DNA of 64,000 nucleotides from Palsa-513 sp050010595 (GTDB taxonomy: Bacteria; Actinomycetota; Thermoleophilia; Solirubrobacterales; Solirubrobacteraceae). The stretch is taken from NCBI GenBank assembly GCA_050010595.1, contig JBEKKS010000001.1:62001-126000 (forward strand). Direction: 5' to 3'. Below, piece after piece: positions 15,386 through 26,260 of the stretch. The position numbers and the translations under genes are program-made. Positions within the stretch are counted from its first letter, which is position 1. Each line of letters opens with the position of its first letter. The notes under the pieces are model-generated. The model had not been told where the DNA came from. It was given only the letters and a program-made list of their open reading frames with translations, and made no database searches.

Positions 15386-15402
<17 letters not shown>
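15073..15402 (-). CDS. HxlR-family winged-helix regulator
   Basis: A 109-residue DNA-binding protein of the HxlR/MarR-like type: VADLLERRWTISIIFAAS, then FIDSVPGISPRMLSERLRDL (recognition helix) and the wing VEYRLTERGEAL. It has a cysteine pair near the N-terminus (RCPRC). It overlaps the end of lon by 17 bp and is read in the same direction, so it may be cotranscribed with lon. The effector and targets are unknown. Confidence 0.85.
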
Positions 15403-17677
<2,275 letters not shown>

Positions 17678-17696
17678 GCGTTCAACTCCATACTTG

Positions 17697-17715
17697 CTTA
17701 CGTTTAGGAAGTAAG
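17697..17715 (-). promoter_or_regulatory. inverted repeat upstream of lon (candidate operator)
   Basis: CTTAC at 17697-17701 and GTAAG at 17711-17715 are inverted with a 9-bp spacer (GTTTAGGAA). The motif is 20-38 bp upstream of the lon ATG and stands out as AT-rich in a GC-rich area. The 9-bp spacer is like CIRCE, but the arms match neither CIRCE (TTAGCACTC) nor the HspR site HAIR (CTTGAGT-N7-ACTCAAG). It is a candidate repressor site for lon only. Confidence 0.4.
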
Positions 17716-17778
17716 TGTAGCACCACTACCACCGCGCTCGAGGGCTTCGGTGGCTGGCGGCGTAGGCTTCAGCTCGCG

Positions 17779-19176
17779 ATGGCAGCCCCCCTTCCCCCTG
17801 TCGACGAGATCCTCGCCGGTCGCTCAGGTGAGGCGCTCGCGCTCAACGACCGTTTTCTGAACCGCCAGCTCGGACGGATCGTTCGTACGCTCGGCTTCGA
17901 CCGCGACTGGGTTCACGGCGACGGCGCCTACCTGATCGATGCAACTGGCGAGCGCTATCTCGATCTGCTCTGCGGCTACGGCATCTTCGCTGTCGGACGC
18001 AACCATCCCGCGGTTATCGCCGATCTCGAGGCAACGCTCAGCGCGCATACCCCAAGCCTCCCCCAGCTCGGCGTGACGGCGCTGCCTGGCGTGCTCGCCG
18101 AGCAGCTGGTCGCACGCGCGCCGGCGCGGATCGAGGCGATGGTGAGCGCGAACAGCGGCACGGAGTCGGTCGAGGCGGCGATCAAGCTCGCGCGTGCGAC
18201 AACCGACCGTCCGCGCATCCTCTACGCCGAGCACGCGTTTCACGGCCTGACGCTCGGATCGCTTTCGCTAAACGGCAACGAGGAGTTTCGCGCCGGCTTC
18301 GGTCCCCTGCTCGGCGACTGCACGGCCGTGCCGTTCGGCGACCTCGGAGCGCTCCGGCGCGAGCTCGCGGCCGGCGACGTCGCTGCATTCATCGTCGAGC
18401 CGGTTCAAGGAAAAGGGGTCAACCTCCCGCCGGCCGGGTTTCTCGAGGGCGCGCAGGCTGCGTGTCGCGCGGCAGGGACGCTGTTCGTCTGCGACGAGGT
18501 CCAAACCGGGATCGGGCGCACGGGTCGCTTCTTCGCGCTCGAGCACTGGGGCCTCGACCCGGACATGATCTGCGTCGCGAAGGCGCTCTCGGGCGGCTTC
18601 GTGCCGGTTGGCGGCGTGCTGATCTCGCGGCGGGTGCGCGAGCGGGTCTTCGACGGAATGGAGCGAGGCGTGCGTCACGGCTCCACATTCGGGGGTGGCG
18701 ATCTCGCCGCTGCGGCAGCCATCGCGACGTTGCGCGTGATCGACGGCGAGGGGCTCGTCGAGCGTGCGGAGCGCCTCGGCACGCTGCTGCTCGAGCTGAC
18801 GCGACCGCTCGTCGATCGCTACGACATCGTCAAGGAGGTGCGCGGACTCGGCTTGATGTGGGCGATCGAGCTCGAAGCGCCGACAGGCGGTGCGAGACGC
18901 GCCGTCTGGAACACGGTCGAGCGCAGCCAACCAGGCCTTGCCGCACAGCTCGTCACGGTGCCCCTGTTCAAGCGCCACCAGATCTTCTGCCAAGTCGCGG
19001 GCCATGGCCTCAACGTCGTCAAGGCGCTGCCGGCACTGGTGATCGACGAGGCGGAGATCCGCCGCTTCGCAGACGCGCTCGACGACGTGCTCGCGCGAGC
19101 GTCGCACCTGCCGCGAGCGCTCGCCGGGCTGACACTCGAGCTGGCGCTCGGCAGCGTCCGCGCTCGCGTCGGCTAG
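17779..19176 (+). CDS. class III PLP-dependent aminotransferase
   Basis: A 465-residue cytosolic enzyme of the acetylornithine/ornithine/putrescine aminotransferase class. Visible are the phosphate-binding NSGTESVEAAIKLAR near 121, the cofactor Asp in FVCDEVQTGIGRTG near 240, and the Schiff-base lysine K268 in CVAKALSGGFVPVGG. The N-terminus (DRFLNRQLGRIVRTLGFDRD) and a long C-terminal extension recall the putrescine/diaminobutyrate-type members, but the substrate cannot be fixed. It is monocistronic and convergent with the next gene. Confidence 0.85.
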   Translation: MAAPLPPVDEILAGRSGEALALNDRFLNRQLGRIVRTLGFDRDWVHGDGAYLIDATGERYLDLLCGYGIFAVGRNHPAVIADLEATLSAHTPSLPQLGVTALPGVLAEQLVARAPARIEAMVSANSGTESVEAAIKLARATTDRPRILYAEHAFHGLTLGSLSLNGNEEFRAGFGPLLGDCTAVPFGDLGALRRELAAGDVAAFIVEPVQGKGVNLPPAGFLEGAQAACRAAGTLFVCDEVQTGIGRTGRFFALEHWGLDPDMICVAKALSGGFVPVGGVLISRRVRERVFDGMERGVRHGSTFGGGDLAAAAAIATLRVIDGEGLVERAERLGTLLLELTRPLVDRYDIVKEVRGLGLMWAIELEAPTGGARRAVWNTVERSQPGLAAQLVTVPLFKRHQIFCQVAGHGLNVVKALPALVIDEAEIRRFADALDDVLARASHLPRALAGLTLELALGSVRARVG

Positions 19177-19183
19177 ACGAAGC

Positions 19184-19420
19184 TCATTCGCCCGGCCAGC
19201 GGCCCGTCCGGTCGAAGGCCTCGCGTGCCTCCTCTTCGTGCTCGCGGTCGGGCTGGCTGGTGAGCGTGAGGGCAAACAGCGCGATCACCACGCCGAACAG
19301 CCCGAAGCCCATCAGGACGACGCCGATGATCGCGACCGCACCGTGCGTGCGCGCCTCGAGCACGCCCGCCCCGGCCAGCACAGCAAGCACAGAGATCGCA
19401 ATCGGAAGCCAGCGGCGCAC
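19184..19420 (-). CDS. small two-helix membrane protein
   Basis: A 78-residue protein with a GTG start and two membrane helices (about 5-23 and 29-52) joined by a short basic loop, then an acidic cytosolic tail (DREHEEEAREAFDRTGRWPGE region). Proteins of this layout are common and uncharacterised in actinobacteria. It lies 27 bp downstream of the kinase gene on the same strand and could be cotranscribed with it. Confidence 0.6.
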   Translation of the reverse strand: MRRWLPIAISVLAVLAGAGVLEARTHGAVAIIGVVLMGFGLFGVVIALFALTLTSQPDREHEEEAREAFDRTGRWPGE

Positions 19421-19447
19421 CGGCCCAGGTTAGACCGCAGCGCGCGC

Positions 19448-21571
19448 TCAGCGCGACGGCAGCGTCCGCTCGCCGACGATGCCTGTGACCGCGACGGATG
19501 CACGGGCCACGACTCCAACCGGCTCGATCCCGGCCGACGCCAGGACTGCTCGCTCGAGCTCGAGCCCCGAGGCAAAGCGGAGCGCCGGGTCCTTGGCGAG
19601 CGCGCGCGCGACGACAGCATCGAAGGCAACCGGAACGCCAGGCCAGCGCTCCGAGGGAACCGGCGCCGGCTCGCTGATATGCGCATCGATGCGCTCCGCC
19701 TCGCTCGCGCGCGGAAACGGCACACTGCCGGTCAGCATCTCGAACAGGACGCAACCAAGCGAATACGTGTCCGCCGCCGGGCCGCCGGGCTCGCCCCGGC
19801 ACAGCTCCGGCGCCATGTAGTCGACGGTCCCGATCCGCTCGCCGATCACCGTCAGGCCCTGCGAGCGCGTCTCCCGCGTGACGCCGAAGTCGCTCAGGTA
19901 ACAGTGCTGTGCCTCCCCCTCGGAGCGTCGCTCGAGCAGGATGTTTGCCGGTTTGACGTCGCGGTGTACGAGCCCGCCAGCATGCGCGGCGTCGAGCGCG
20001 GAAGCCACCTGCGCGGCAATCGATGCCGCAAGGACAGGCGCGATCGGCGCTCGTGCGGCGATCAAATCATGCAGGCTGCCGCCGCCGACGAGGCGCATCG
20101 TTATGAAGAGCAGACCGTTGTCCTCGCCTGCCTCGTAGACGGGAATCACGTGCGGATGGGCAAGTGAGGCGGCGATCCGCGACTCGCGGATGAAGCGCGC
20201 ACGCAGCTGGCCATCGTCTGCGCGCGCCGGGTCGATCAGCTTGAGCGCCACCGGGCGGTCGAGGCTGAGCTGAACCGCCTCGTAGACGACGCCCATCCCG
20301 CCGCGGCCCGCCAGTGCGACGATCCGGTATCCGGCGATCACCGACTCCGGGCCGATCGCCAGTGCGCGCAGACGCACCGCCACACCCGGGTCGGCGAGCA
20401 CGGCGTTGACGACGACCGGATCAAAGCGCGCGAAGCGGTCGCGTAGGACGCGCAGCTCGCGCCGCTCGAGCGCCAGTGGAACGAGCACCGCACCCGCACC
20501 GGCCACAACGAGGGTCGCGAGCACCGGCACGAGCAGCACGATCGTGCCGGCATCGAACGCGACCTGGCTAATGAATACGTACGCAGCCGCTGCGAGCAGG
20601 CCGGAGGCGGTTATCCAGGGCCAGGGTCGCCGGGCGCAGGCAAGCAACGGCAGCGCGAGCGCCGCGACGCAGAGAATCAGCCACGAGAGCAAGCTCGACG
20701 CTGCGCGCAGCGGCGCACCCTCGAGCAGCGTGGCAATCGTGTCCGCTTCGAGCTCGGGCCCCGACATTTGCTGCGCGCCGTCGAACGCAACCGTGTGTAC
20801 GTCCTGGAGAATCGACTCATAGGCGCCGACCACGACGATCTTCCCCCGGAAGGCCGAGGCCGGCACGCGACCGTCGAGCACGCGGATGAACGAGTAGTGC
20901 CGAACCGTTCCCGCGGGCCCGGGGAAGTCGATCCAGATCGATCCTCCCGACCCGTAGAGCGCGCGAACAGCCGCCGGTGAGCGGCCCTCCGCGATCGCGC
21001 TCTGGGCTGCAAAGCTGCGCAGACCCTGAATGCGGTAGGGCGCTCGCCGGATCACCCCGTCGAGGTCCGGTTCGAAGTAGATGCTCCCGACGTGGACACC
21101 GGCGTCACGCTGGTGTGCCGACCCGCCAAGCACGAACGTCTGGCCGGCCCGATTGGTCGCGCCGCCGCCGAGCACGAGCTTCGCTCCAGCGCGCTGAGCC
21201 GCGTCGAACAGCTCCACGTCCTGGCTCGGATCGGGCCCGGCGTGGTCGAAGACGAGGTCGTAGGCGATGACGCGCGCCCCGTCGCGACGGAGCTTGTCGA
21301 TCATCTGCGCGTCGTAGCGGCGTTCGACCGGCCAGCCCATTCCCCCCTCGATCGTCGGCTCGTCGATCCCGACCACGACCACTCGCGGCGACGGTGCGAC
21401 GCGTCCGCGCACGCTGAAGCGCGCGTCAATCGAGCTGTACTCGAGCTCGCGGCCGAACGTCGAATGCCAGGTCGCGTAGCCCGCTGCAAGGGCGACTGCG
21501 ACAACCGCGACGAGCGACGCATTGCTGCGCCAGCGCGCCGGATCTAGAACTCGGACCGGACCAAGCCCCAC
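19448..21571 (-). CDS. CHASE2-sensor Ser/Thr protein kinase
   Basis: A 707-residue membrane kinase if the GTG at 21571 is used; the frame is open to 21754, but that part is a shadow of the FHA gene. Order: membrane helix (about 20-34), CHASE2 sensor (about 40-285; IDARFSVRG, VVVVGIDEP, GKIVVVGAYESILQDVHT), three helices (about 294-312, 319-336, 342-365), then a Hanks-type kinase from 415: glycine loop AGRGGMGVVYEA, VALKLI, VHRDVKPANILL, SDFGVTRETRS, YMAPE. All catalytic residues are present. The sensor is extracytoplasmic and the kinase cytosolic. It overlaps the FHA gene by 28 bp, so the FHA protein is a likely partner or substrate. Confidence 0.85.
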   Translation of the reverse strand: MGLGPVRVLDPARWRSNASLVAVVAVALAAGYATWHSTFGRELEYSSIDARFSVRGRVAPSPRVVVVGIDEPTIEGGMGWPVERRYDAQMIDKLRRDGARVIAYDLVFDHAGPDPSQDVELFDAAQRAGAKLVLGGGATNRAGQTFVLGGSAHQRDAGVHVGSIYFEPDLDGVIRRAPYRIQGLRSFAAQSAIAEGRSPAAVRALYGSGGSIWIDFPGPAGTVRHYSFIRVLDGRVPASAFRGKIVVVGAYESILQDVHTVAFDGAQQMSGPELEADTIATLLEGAPLRAASSLLSWLILCVAALALPLLACARRPWPWITASGLLAAAAYVFISQVAFDAGTIVLLVPVLATLVVAGAGAVLVPLALERRELRVLRDRFARFDPVVVNAVLADPGVAVRLRALAIGPESVIAGYRIVALAGRGGMGVVYEAVQLSLDRPVALKLIDPARADDGQLRARFIRESRIAASLAHPHVIPVYEAGEDNGLLFITMRLVGGGSLHDLIAARAPIAPVLAASIAAQVASALDAAHAGGLVHRDVKPANILLERRSEGEAQHCYLSDFGVTRETRSQGLTVIGERIGTVDYMAPELCRGEPGGPAADTYSLGCVLFEMLTGSVPFPRASEAERIDAHISEPAPVPSERWPGVPVAFDAVVARALAKDPALRFASGLELERAVLASAGIEPVGVVARASVAVTGIVGERTLPSR

Positions 21572-22254
21572 GCGATTGCGCGCTCTGCGAGCTGCGCCCG
21601 CTTCTGGTTCTGCGGGAGTTTCGCGACGCCGAAGAGCTGGTACATGGCGCGAAGGTTCGCCTTCACGGCGTCGAGGCTGAGGAACAGCTCCGTCGCGATC
21701 TGCTGGTTGCTCGCCGGCGTCGCGAGATGCGCGGACGCGTGGTACGGGCGGCACAGAGCGACGAGAACCTTCCGCTGCGTCTCACTCAGCTGGTCGGCCG
21801 TGACGGCGGAGCCTGCCCTGACGGTCGGCGATGGCCCGCGCGCGGGGCCGCGGAAGAGCACCACAGTGCCACCAACGCGGATCAGGTCGCCGTCGACGAG
21901 CCGACGCCGCGCCGCGATTCGCTGACCGTTGACGAACGTCCCGTTGCTCGACAGGCCGTCATCGACGACCACCCATTCGCCGGCGGCGCACTCGAGCTGA
22001 GCGTGCAGGCGCGACACCTCCGCATCCCAGACGATCGCCACATCGGCCTCATCGTTGCGTCCGATCGTCAGCGCGCGAGCCTCCTCATCCAGCACCACAA
22101 CCTGTTGGGCACCGCCGCCGTCCTGGTATACGAGGAACGGGTTCCCGCTGCGCCCCGCGATCAGCCGCTCTTGCACGTCACGACCGGAGCGCGCCGCGGG
22201 TGCGGCTTCATCGCCCGCTGCCGAGGAGGCGCCTCCGATACCGCCGTGCCCCAT
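21544..22254 (-). CDS. FHA-domain protein with C-terminal helix-turn-helix-like region
   Basis: A 236-residue cytosolic protein. Residues 45-115 are an FHA phosphothreonine-binding domain with the family residues (TIGRNDEADVAI, VSRLHAQLE, GLSSNGTFVNGQ). Residues 145-236 are helical and look like a DNA-binding module: SETQRKVLVALCRPY, then SNQQIATELFLSLDAVKANL as a candidate recognition helix pair. It lies directly upstream of the CHASE2 kinase and overlaps it, so phosphorylation-dependent control of DNA binding is a reasonable inference. Confidence 0.75.
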   Translation of the reverse strand: MGHGGIGGASSAAGDEAAPAARSGRDVQERLIAGRSGNPFLVYQDGGGAQQVVVLDEEARALTIGRNDEADVAIVWDAEVSRLHAQLECAAGEWVVVDDGLSSNGTFVNGQRIAARRRLVDGDLIRVGGTVVLFRGPARGPSPTVRAGSAVTADQLSETQRKVLVALCRPYHASAHLATPASNQQIATELFLSLDAVKANLRAMYQLFGVAKLPQNQKRAQLAERAIAWGLVRSEF

Positions 22255-22268
22255 TCAGCGATGGTAGT

Positions 22269-24140
22269 TCAGCGAGCAGCGGCAAGGTAGTGCTGCCCAG
22301 CACTGAGTGCGAACGTCGCCTGCGTCACAAGATTGGTCACGTTGACCTGGCCGACGCTGACCGCGACGTACGTTCCGTCACAGCGGTCCGCGACCTGCCA
22401 CGAAGTCCCCTCGTCGGCCGCTGCTGCGTAGTGGCCCTGCGTTGTGTACTGCCCGTGCGCGTTCCCAAACACCTGATTGACGACCTTGTGCGAGACGCTC
22501 TTCTTTCTCGCCCTCGCCATGCTCGCGTGCCTCGTGTGATGCGCTTTCGCGCGGCATGCAGCAAAGCTCGAGGCGAGGTCGATCACGGTTGTCGGCGCTC
22601 CCGGCGGCTGCTGTACGTAGAAGAGGCCGCCCGCGAACTGGCCGCTCGCGACCGCCTGCGTGCCTGCCTGCGTTGCACTATCGATCAGCACCGTGCCGTG
22701 CCGCGCGTTGATCTCGGCACCAAGGGGAATCAGCTCAGGGCTCGAGACGCGGACGAACTTGTGCGTTCCCTTCAATTTCACGAGGATCTTGCCGCTGATT
22801 CCAGCGATCACCACGCTCTGATCAAAGACCGGCGTGAGGGTGACCCCCGTTGTGAAGCTCTGGTCGCCTGTGCTCGCGGAACACGTGCTTGGAGAGCACC
22901 CGCTTGCCACGAGCTTGTAGTGGTAGGTCGTGAACGGCAGCAGCCCGCTGAGCGTCGCGCTGACCTGCGTGCCGGCAGCGCTCGCAGTTGTCGACGAGGC
23001 GCTGGTGGACGAGCCGTACGCGGTCGTCGTCCCGTAGTCGAACTGGTAGGTGACGCCCTGCGAGAGATCGCCCGACGGGACGCTGAGCGTTCCGGAGACG
23101 GCCGCCGAGTCAAGCCCGACCGATGCAGCAGGAAGCAGCGACGCCCCGATCGTCGGCGTGCCAAGCGTGACCCGATAGATCGTCGAGCTCGTTGCGTCTG
23201 TCAGCCATAGCTGATCGCTCCCGCTTGGTCCGGCAACGATCGAGGCGAAGTCATCCGCGCCCGGTAGCAGGCCGCCGAATGTGTTGAACGCGCCGGTCGT
23301 CGTCACCGATGTGAGGTCCCCGCCACCGGCCATCCACAGCTGACCGTCAGGGCCATCCCCGATCACGGCCGGATTCGCTTCCGAGCCGCTCGGAAGGCCA
23401 AAGCTCGAGAATGCTCCACCCGTCGTGAGCCGGTTGACGATCGCGCTCGGCGTCGTCTGCCCCACCCAAAGGTTCCCGTCGGGGCCGGAGACGATGCCGC
23501 TGAAACTCGTCGACGCAGACGGCAGCGGATACGTGGTGATCGCCGAACAATTCGGGGGAAACTCCCCGACGTACTTGTTCCCCGGCTCCGTGAACCACAG
23601 CTCTCCGTTGGAACCGTCGACGATGTCCTGCGGATCAGCGGATTGCGCAGTGCAGCTGTTGACGACAGCGGAAGGAGCGGCTGCGCTCACCTCGTCGATG
23701 TCGCGCCCCGCGGTCACCCAAAGATCCCCGCTCGGGATGTAGGCGAGGTCCTCGGTGCCCGCAGCGACCGAGGTCTCGTCGCTGATCACCCCGCCCGTTG
23801 TGATCTGTGCGATCTCGCCGGTTCCGTTCTGTGTGAACCAGAGCACGCCGCCACTGCCGTCGACGATCGCGATTGGTTTCGAGCCCGGAGTCGCCGTGAT
23901 CGGGTACTCGGTAAACGAGCCAGACTGCGTGATCCTCCCGATCTGGTTGGCCGCCTCCTCCGTGAACCAGAGCGCACCATCGGGCCCGAGGACCATGCCC
24001 TGCGGATCGGCCGCGGACGTTGGAGTCGGGTAGGAGCTGACCGAGATCGGCACGTCCGCGAGCGCCGGCGCCGCGGATAGCGCAAGCGTCGCGCCGGCCA
24101 GCGAGAGACCGCCCCGAGCGTAGCTACCCCAACGTTTCAA
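22269..24140 (-). CDS. secreted Vgb-like beta-propeller protein with FecR-like C-terminal domain
   Basis: A 623-residue exported protein starting at a TTG (AGGGGGC upstream). Residues 1-28 are a signal peptide (LSLAGATLALSAAPALA). Residues 30-335 are repeated blades of the virginiamycin B lyase type (GPDGALWFTEEAANQIGRI and similar with LWFTQNGTGEI). Residues 340-430 look like a fibronectin-type domain (VTYQFDYGTTTAYGSS, TYHYKLVASG). Residues 440-623 are a FecR-like domain: LIPLGAEINARHGTVLIDSA, GQYTTQGHYAAAADEGTSW, DRCDGTYVAVSVGQVNV. This tail resembles that of the protein at 3203. A lyase activity is not implied by blade similarity alone. Confidence 0.75.
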   Translation of the reverse strand: MKRWGSYARGGLSLAGATLALSAAPALADVPISVSSYPTPTSAADPQGMVLGPDGALWFTEEAANQIGRITQSGSFTEYPITATPGSKPIAIVDGSGGVLWFTQNGTGEIAQITTGGVISDETSVAAGTEDLAYIPSGDLWVTAGRDIDEVSAAAPSAVVNSCTAQSADPQDIVDGSNGELWFTEPGNKYVGEFPPNCSAITTYPLPSASTSFSGIVSGPDGNLWVGQTTPSAIVNRLTTGGAFSSFGLPSGSEANPAVIGDGPDGQLWMAGGGDLTSVTTTGAFNTFGGLLPGADDFASIVAGPSGSDQLWLTDATSSTIYRVTLGTPTIGASLLPAASVGLDSAAVSGTLSVPSGDLSQGVTYQFDYGTTTAYGSSTSASSTTASAAGTQVSATLSGLLPFTTYHYKLVASGCSPSTCSASTGDQSFTTGVTLTPVFDQSVVIAGISGKILVKLKGTHKFVRVSSPELIPLGAEINARHGTVLIDSATQAGTQAVASGQFAGGLFYVQQPPGAPTTVIDLASSFAACRAKAHHTRHASMARARKKSVSHKVVNQVFGNAHGQYTTQGHYAAAADEGTSWQVADRCDGTYVAVSVGQVNVTNLVTQATFALSAGQHYLAAAR

Positions 24141-24201
24141 ACTGCCCCCTATGGGCGCGATGGTAGCGACTTACCCAGCGCACGCCTGGCGCAGCCGTCG
24201 C

Positions 24202-24251
24202 CTTCATGAAATCTTGATGCGCCGCCCGGCGATCTTGATGCGAGCTTGACG
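24202..24251 (+). promoter_or_regulatory. four CTTGATG-like heptamers upstream of the kdp operon
   Basis: CTTCATG at 24202, CTTGATG at 24213, CTTGATG at 24234 and CTTGACG at 24245 form two pairs, each with an exact 11-bp period. The pairs start 32 bp apart, about three DNA turns. OmpR-family regulators such as KdpE bind direct repeats spaced one turn apart. The motif lies 24-73 bp before the first small kdp reading frame, and a KdpE homologue is encoded at 31026-31706. I propose this is the KdpE operator. Confidence 0.55.
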
Positions 24252-24274
24252 CGCCGCGACCTACGCTGCGGCAC

Positions 24275-24358
24275 GTGGGTGACCTGCTCGCAGTCGTGCT
24301 CGGAATCGTGGCCTTTGCGGTCCTCTATCTCCTGTTGGAGGGGATCGACCGCATATGA
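24275..24358 (+). CDS. 27-residue membrane peptide leading the kdp operon
   Basis: GTG start, 27 residues (MGDLLAVVLGIVAFAVLYLL followed by LEGIDRI). It is a single hydrophobic helix with a short charged end. Its TGA overlaps the ATG of kdpF, so translation is coupled. Similar short peptides ending in a charged residue stretch precede kdpF in other actinobacteria. It may assist the Kdp complex, as KdpF does, or couple translation. Confidence 0.55.
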   Translation: MGDLLAVVLGIVAFAVLYLLLEGIDRI

Positions 24359-24474
24359 CGCCGCTGGCGGCATTCGTCGCCCACATGGGGGTCGCCGATT
24401 TTCTCGGGCTCGTCATCTCGGTCCTGATCTGCGCGTACCTGCTCTACGCGCTGCTGCGCGGCGAGAGGTTCTGA
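24355..24474 (+). CDS. kdpF: KdpF-like small subunit of the potassium pump
   Basis: A 39-residue peptide (or 29 from the internal Met at residue 11) with one membrane helix, ending LLYALLRGERF. KdpF of other bacteria is a roughly 29-residue single helix ending in a similar YALxxxExF pattern, and stabilises the KdpABC complex. It lies 10 bp before kdpA and overlaps the preceding peptide. The length of the real product depends on which Met is used. Confidence 0.75.
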   Translation: MTPLAAFVAHMGVADFLGLVISVLICAYLLYALLRGERF

Positions 24475-24484
24475 GGCACCCGCG

Positions 24485-26260
24485 ATGACAGTCAACGGCT
24501 GGCTGCAGATCATCGTCTTCTGCCTGGTCCTGATCGGCCTGTCGCCGCTGGTTGGCGGCTACATGGCGAAGGTCTACACGGACCAGCGCGTTTTTCTCTC
24601 GCCGATCCTTGCCGGGCCGGAGCGCTTCTTCTACCGCCTGATGGGCGTCGATCGGGCTCGCGAGCAGAACTGGAAGCAGTACGCGAAGAGCCTGATCTTC
24701 TTCTCGCTGGCCGGCTGGCTCTTCCTCTACCTCGTCCTGCGCACGCAGACGATCCAGCCGTGGAACAACTACGGCGGCGTCACGTTCCACTCCGCGCCGT
24801 GGGATGTCACGTTCAACACGGTCTCGTCGTTCATGACGAACACGAACTGGCAGTACTACGGCGGCGAGACGACGATGACCTACTTCAGCCAGATGGTCGG
24901 GCTGACGGTCCAGAACTTCGCCTCCGCGGCGGTCGGGATCGTCGTTGCGATCGCGCTGATCCGCGGCATCGCCAACCGTACGAGCAGCTCGCTCGGCAAC
25001 TTCTACGTCGACTTCGTGCGCACCGTGCTCTACGTGCTGCTGCCGATTTCGGTGATCAGCGCGCTGGTCCTGATCTCGCAAGGCTCGATCCAGAACATCT
25101 CCCACTACGTGAGCGTCCACGGGATCTCCGGTCTCGTGCAGACGATCGCGATGGGGCCGGTCGCCTCGCAGGAGGCGATCAAGATGCTCGGGACCAACGG
25201 CGGCGGCTTTTTCAACGTCAACTCCGCGCATCCGTTCGAGAACCCGAACGGCTTCACGAACTTCTACGAGATGTTCATCGTGCTGATCATCCCGGCCAGC
25301 CTGGTGTGGACCTACGGGCGGATGGTCGGCTCGCGTCGCCAGGCCGTCGCGGTGTTCGCAGCGATGTTCGTGATGTTCTTCGGTGCGGTCACCGTCGCCT
25401 ACGCCGCCGAGGCAAATGGCTCGCCGGCGCAACATGCAGCCGGCCTGCACACGCAGGTGATCGCCGACTCGACCGGCGGCAACCTCGAGGGCAAGGAGCA
25501 GCGCTTCGGCATCGCCGGCTCCGCGCTCTTCGACGTCGTCACGACAGTTACCTCGTGCGGCGCAGTCAACAGCTCGATCGAGTCCTACACCGGCCTTGGC
25601 GGAGCGGTCCCGTTCGCGAACCTCTCGGCCAGTGAGGTGATCTTCGGTGGCGTCGGGACGGGCCTCTACTCGATCCTTCTCTACGTCATTCTCGCCGTCT
25701 TCCTCGGCGGCCTGATGGTCGGGCGAACGCCCGAGTACCTCGGCAAGAAGATCGAGGCCAGGGAGATAAAGCTCGTCGCGCTCGGGCTGCTGATCACGCC
25801 CCTGTCGGCGCTCTTCTCGACGGCGCTTGCGACAGCCAGCGCAGCCGGGCGAGCCTCGATCTCATCCGTCGCGGCCGGCGGCCCGCAGGGCTTCTCGGAG
25901 ACCTTCTACGCCTACCTGTCGCAGGCGAACAACAACGGCTCCGCGTTTGCCGGCTACACAGGCTTCGTCCAGCCCAACGCCGGCAACGTCGGCTCGCACG
26001 GCATCACCTTCGCCGACATCCTCGGCGGGTGCACTGCGATGTTCGCCCGCTACGCGCCGATTCTCTTCGCGCTCGCTGTCGGCGGCGCGCTGGCCGGCAA
26101 GCGCGTCAGCCCCGCAGGCCTTGGCACGATGCGCACCGACAACACGACGTTCGTCGTGCTGCTGATCGGCGTGATCATCCTCGTCGGGGCGCTGACCTTC
26201 TTCCCCGCCCTCCTGCTTGGCCCGATCGTCCAGGCACTGACCGGTCACCTCTACAACTGA
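24485..26260 (+). CDS. kdpA: potassium-transporting ATPase, potassium-binding subunit
   Basis: A 591-residue polytopic membrane protein, the ion-conducting subunit of the Kdp pump, which imports K+ at very low external levels. The selectivity-filter segments of the family are visible, including TNGGGFFNVNSAHPF and TSCGAVNSS. The N-terminus (NGWLQIIVFCLVL) and the length are typical. The TGA at its end overlaps the kdpC ATG by one base. Confidence 0.95.
   Translation: MTVNGWLQIIVFCLVLIGLSPLVGGYMAKVYTDQRVFLSPILAGPERFFYRLMGVDRAREQNWKQYAKSLIFFSLAGWLFLYLVLRTQTIQPWNNYGGVTFHSAPWDVTFNTVSSFMTNTNWQYYGGETTMTYFSQMVGLTVQNFASAAVGIVVAIALIRGIANRTSSSLGNFYVDFVRTVLYVLLPISVISALVLISQGSIQNISHYVSVHGISGLVQTIAMGPVASQEAIKMLGTNGGGFFNVNSAHPFENPNGFTNFYEMFIVLIIPASLVWTYGRMVGSRRQAVAVFAAMFVMFFGAVTVAYAAEANGSPAQHAAGLHTQVIADSTGGNLEGKEQRFGIAGSALFDVVTTVTSCGAVNSSIESYTGLGGAVPFANLSASEVIFGGVGTGLYSILLYVILAVFLGGLMVGRTPEYLGKKIEAREIKLVALGLLITPLSALFSTALATASAAGRASISSVAAGGPQGFSETFYAYLSQANNNGSAFAGYTGFVQPNAGNVGSHGITFADILGGCTAMFARYAPILFALAVGGALAGKRVSPAGLGTMRTDNTTFVVLLIGVIILVGALTFFPALLLGPIVQALTGHLYN

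Noticed and set aside
21572..21754. N-terminal extension of the CHASE2 kinase
   Set aside because: It lies wholly inside the FHA gene in another frame and is a low-complexity Arg/Pro stretch.
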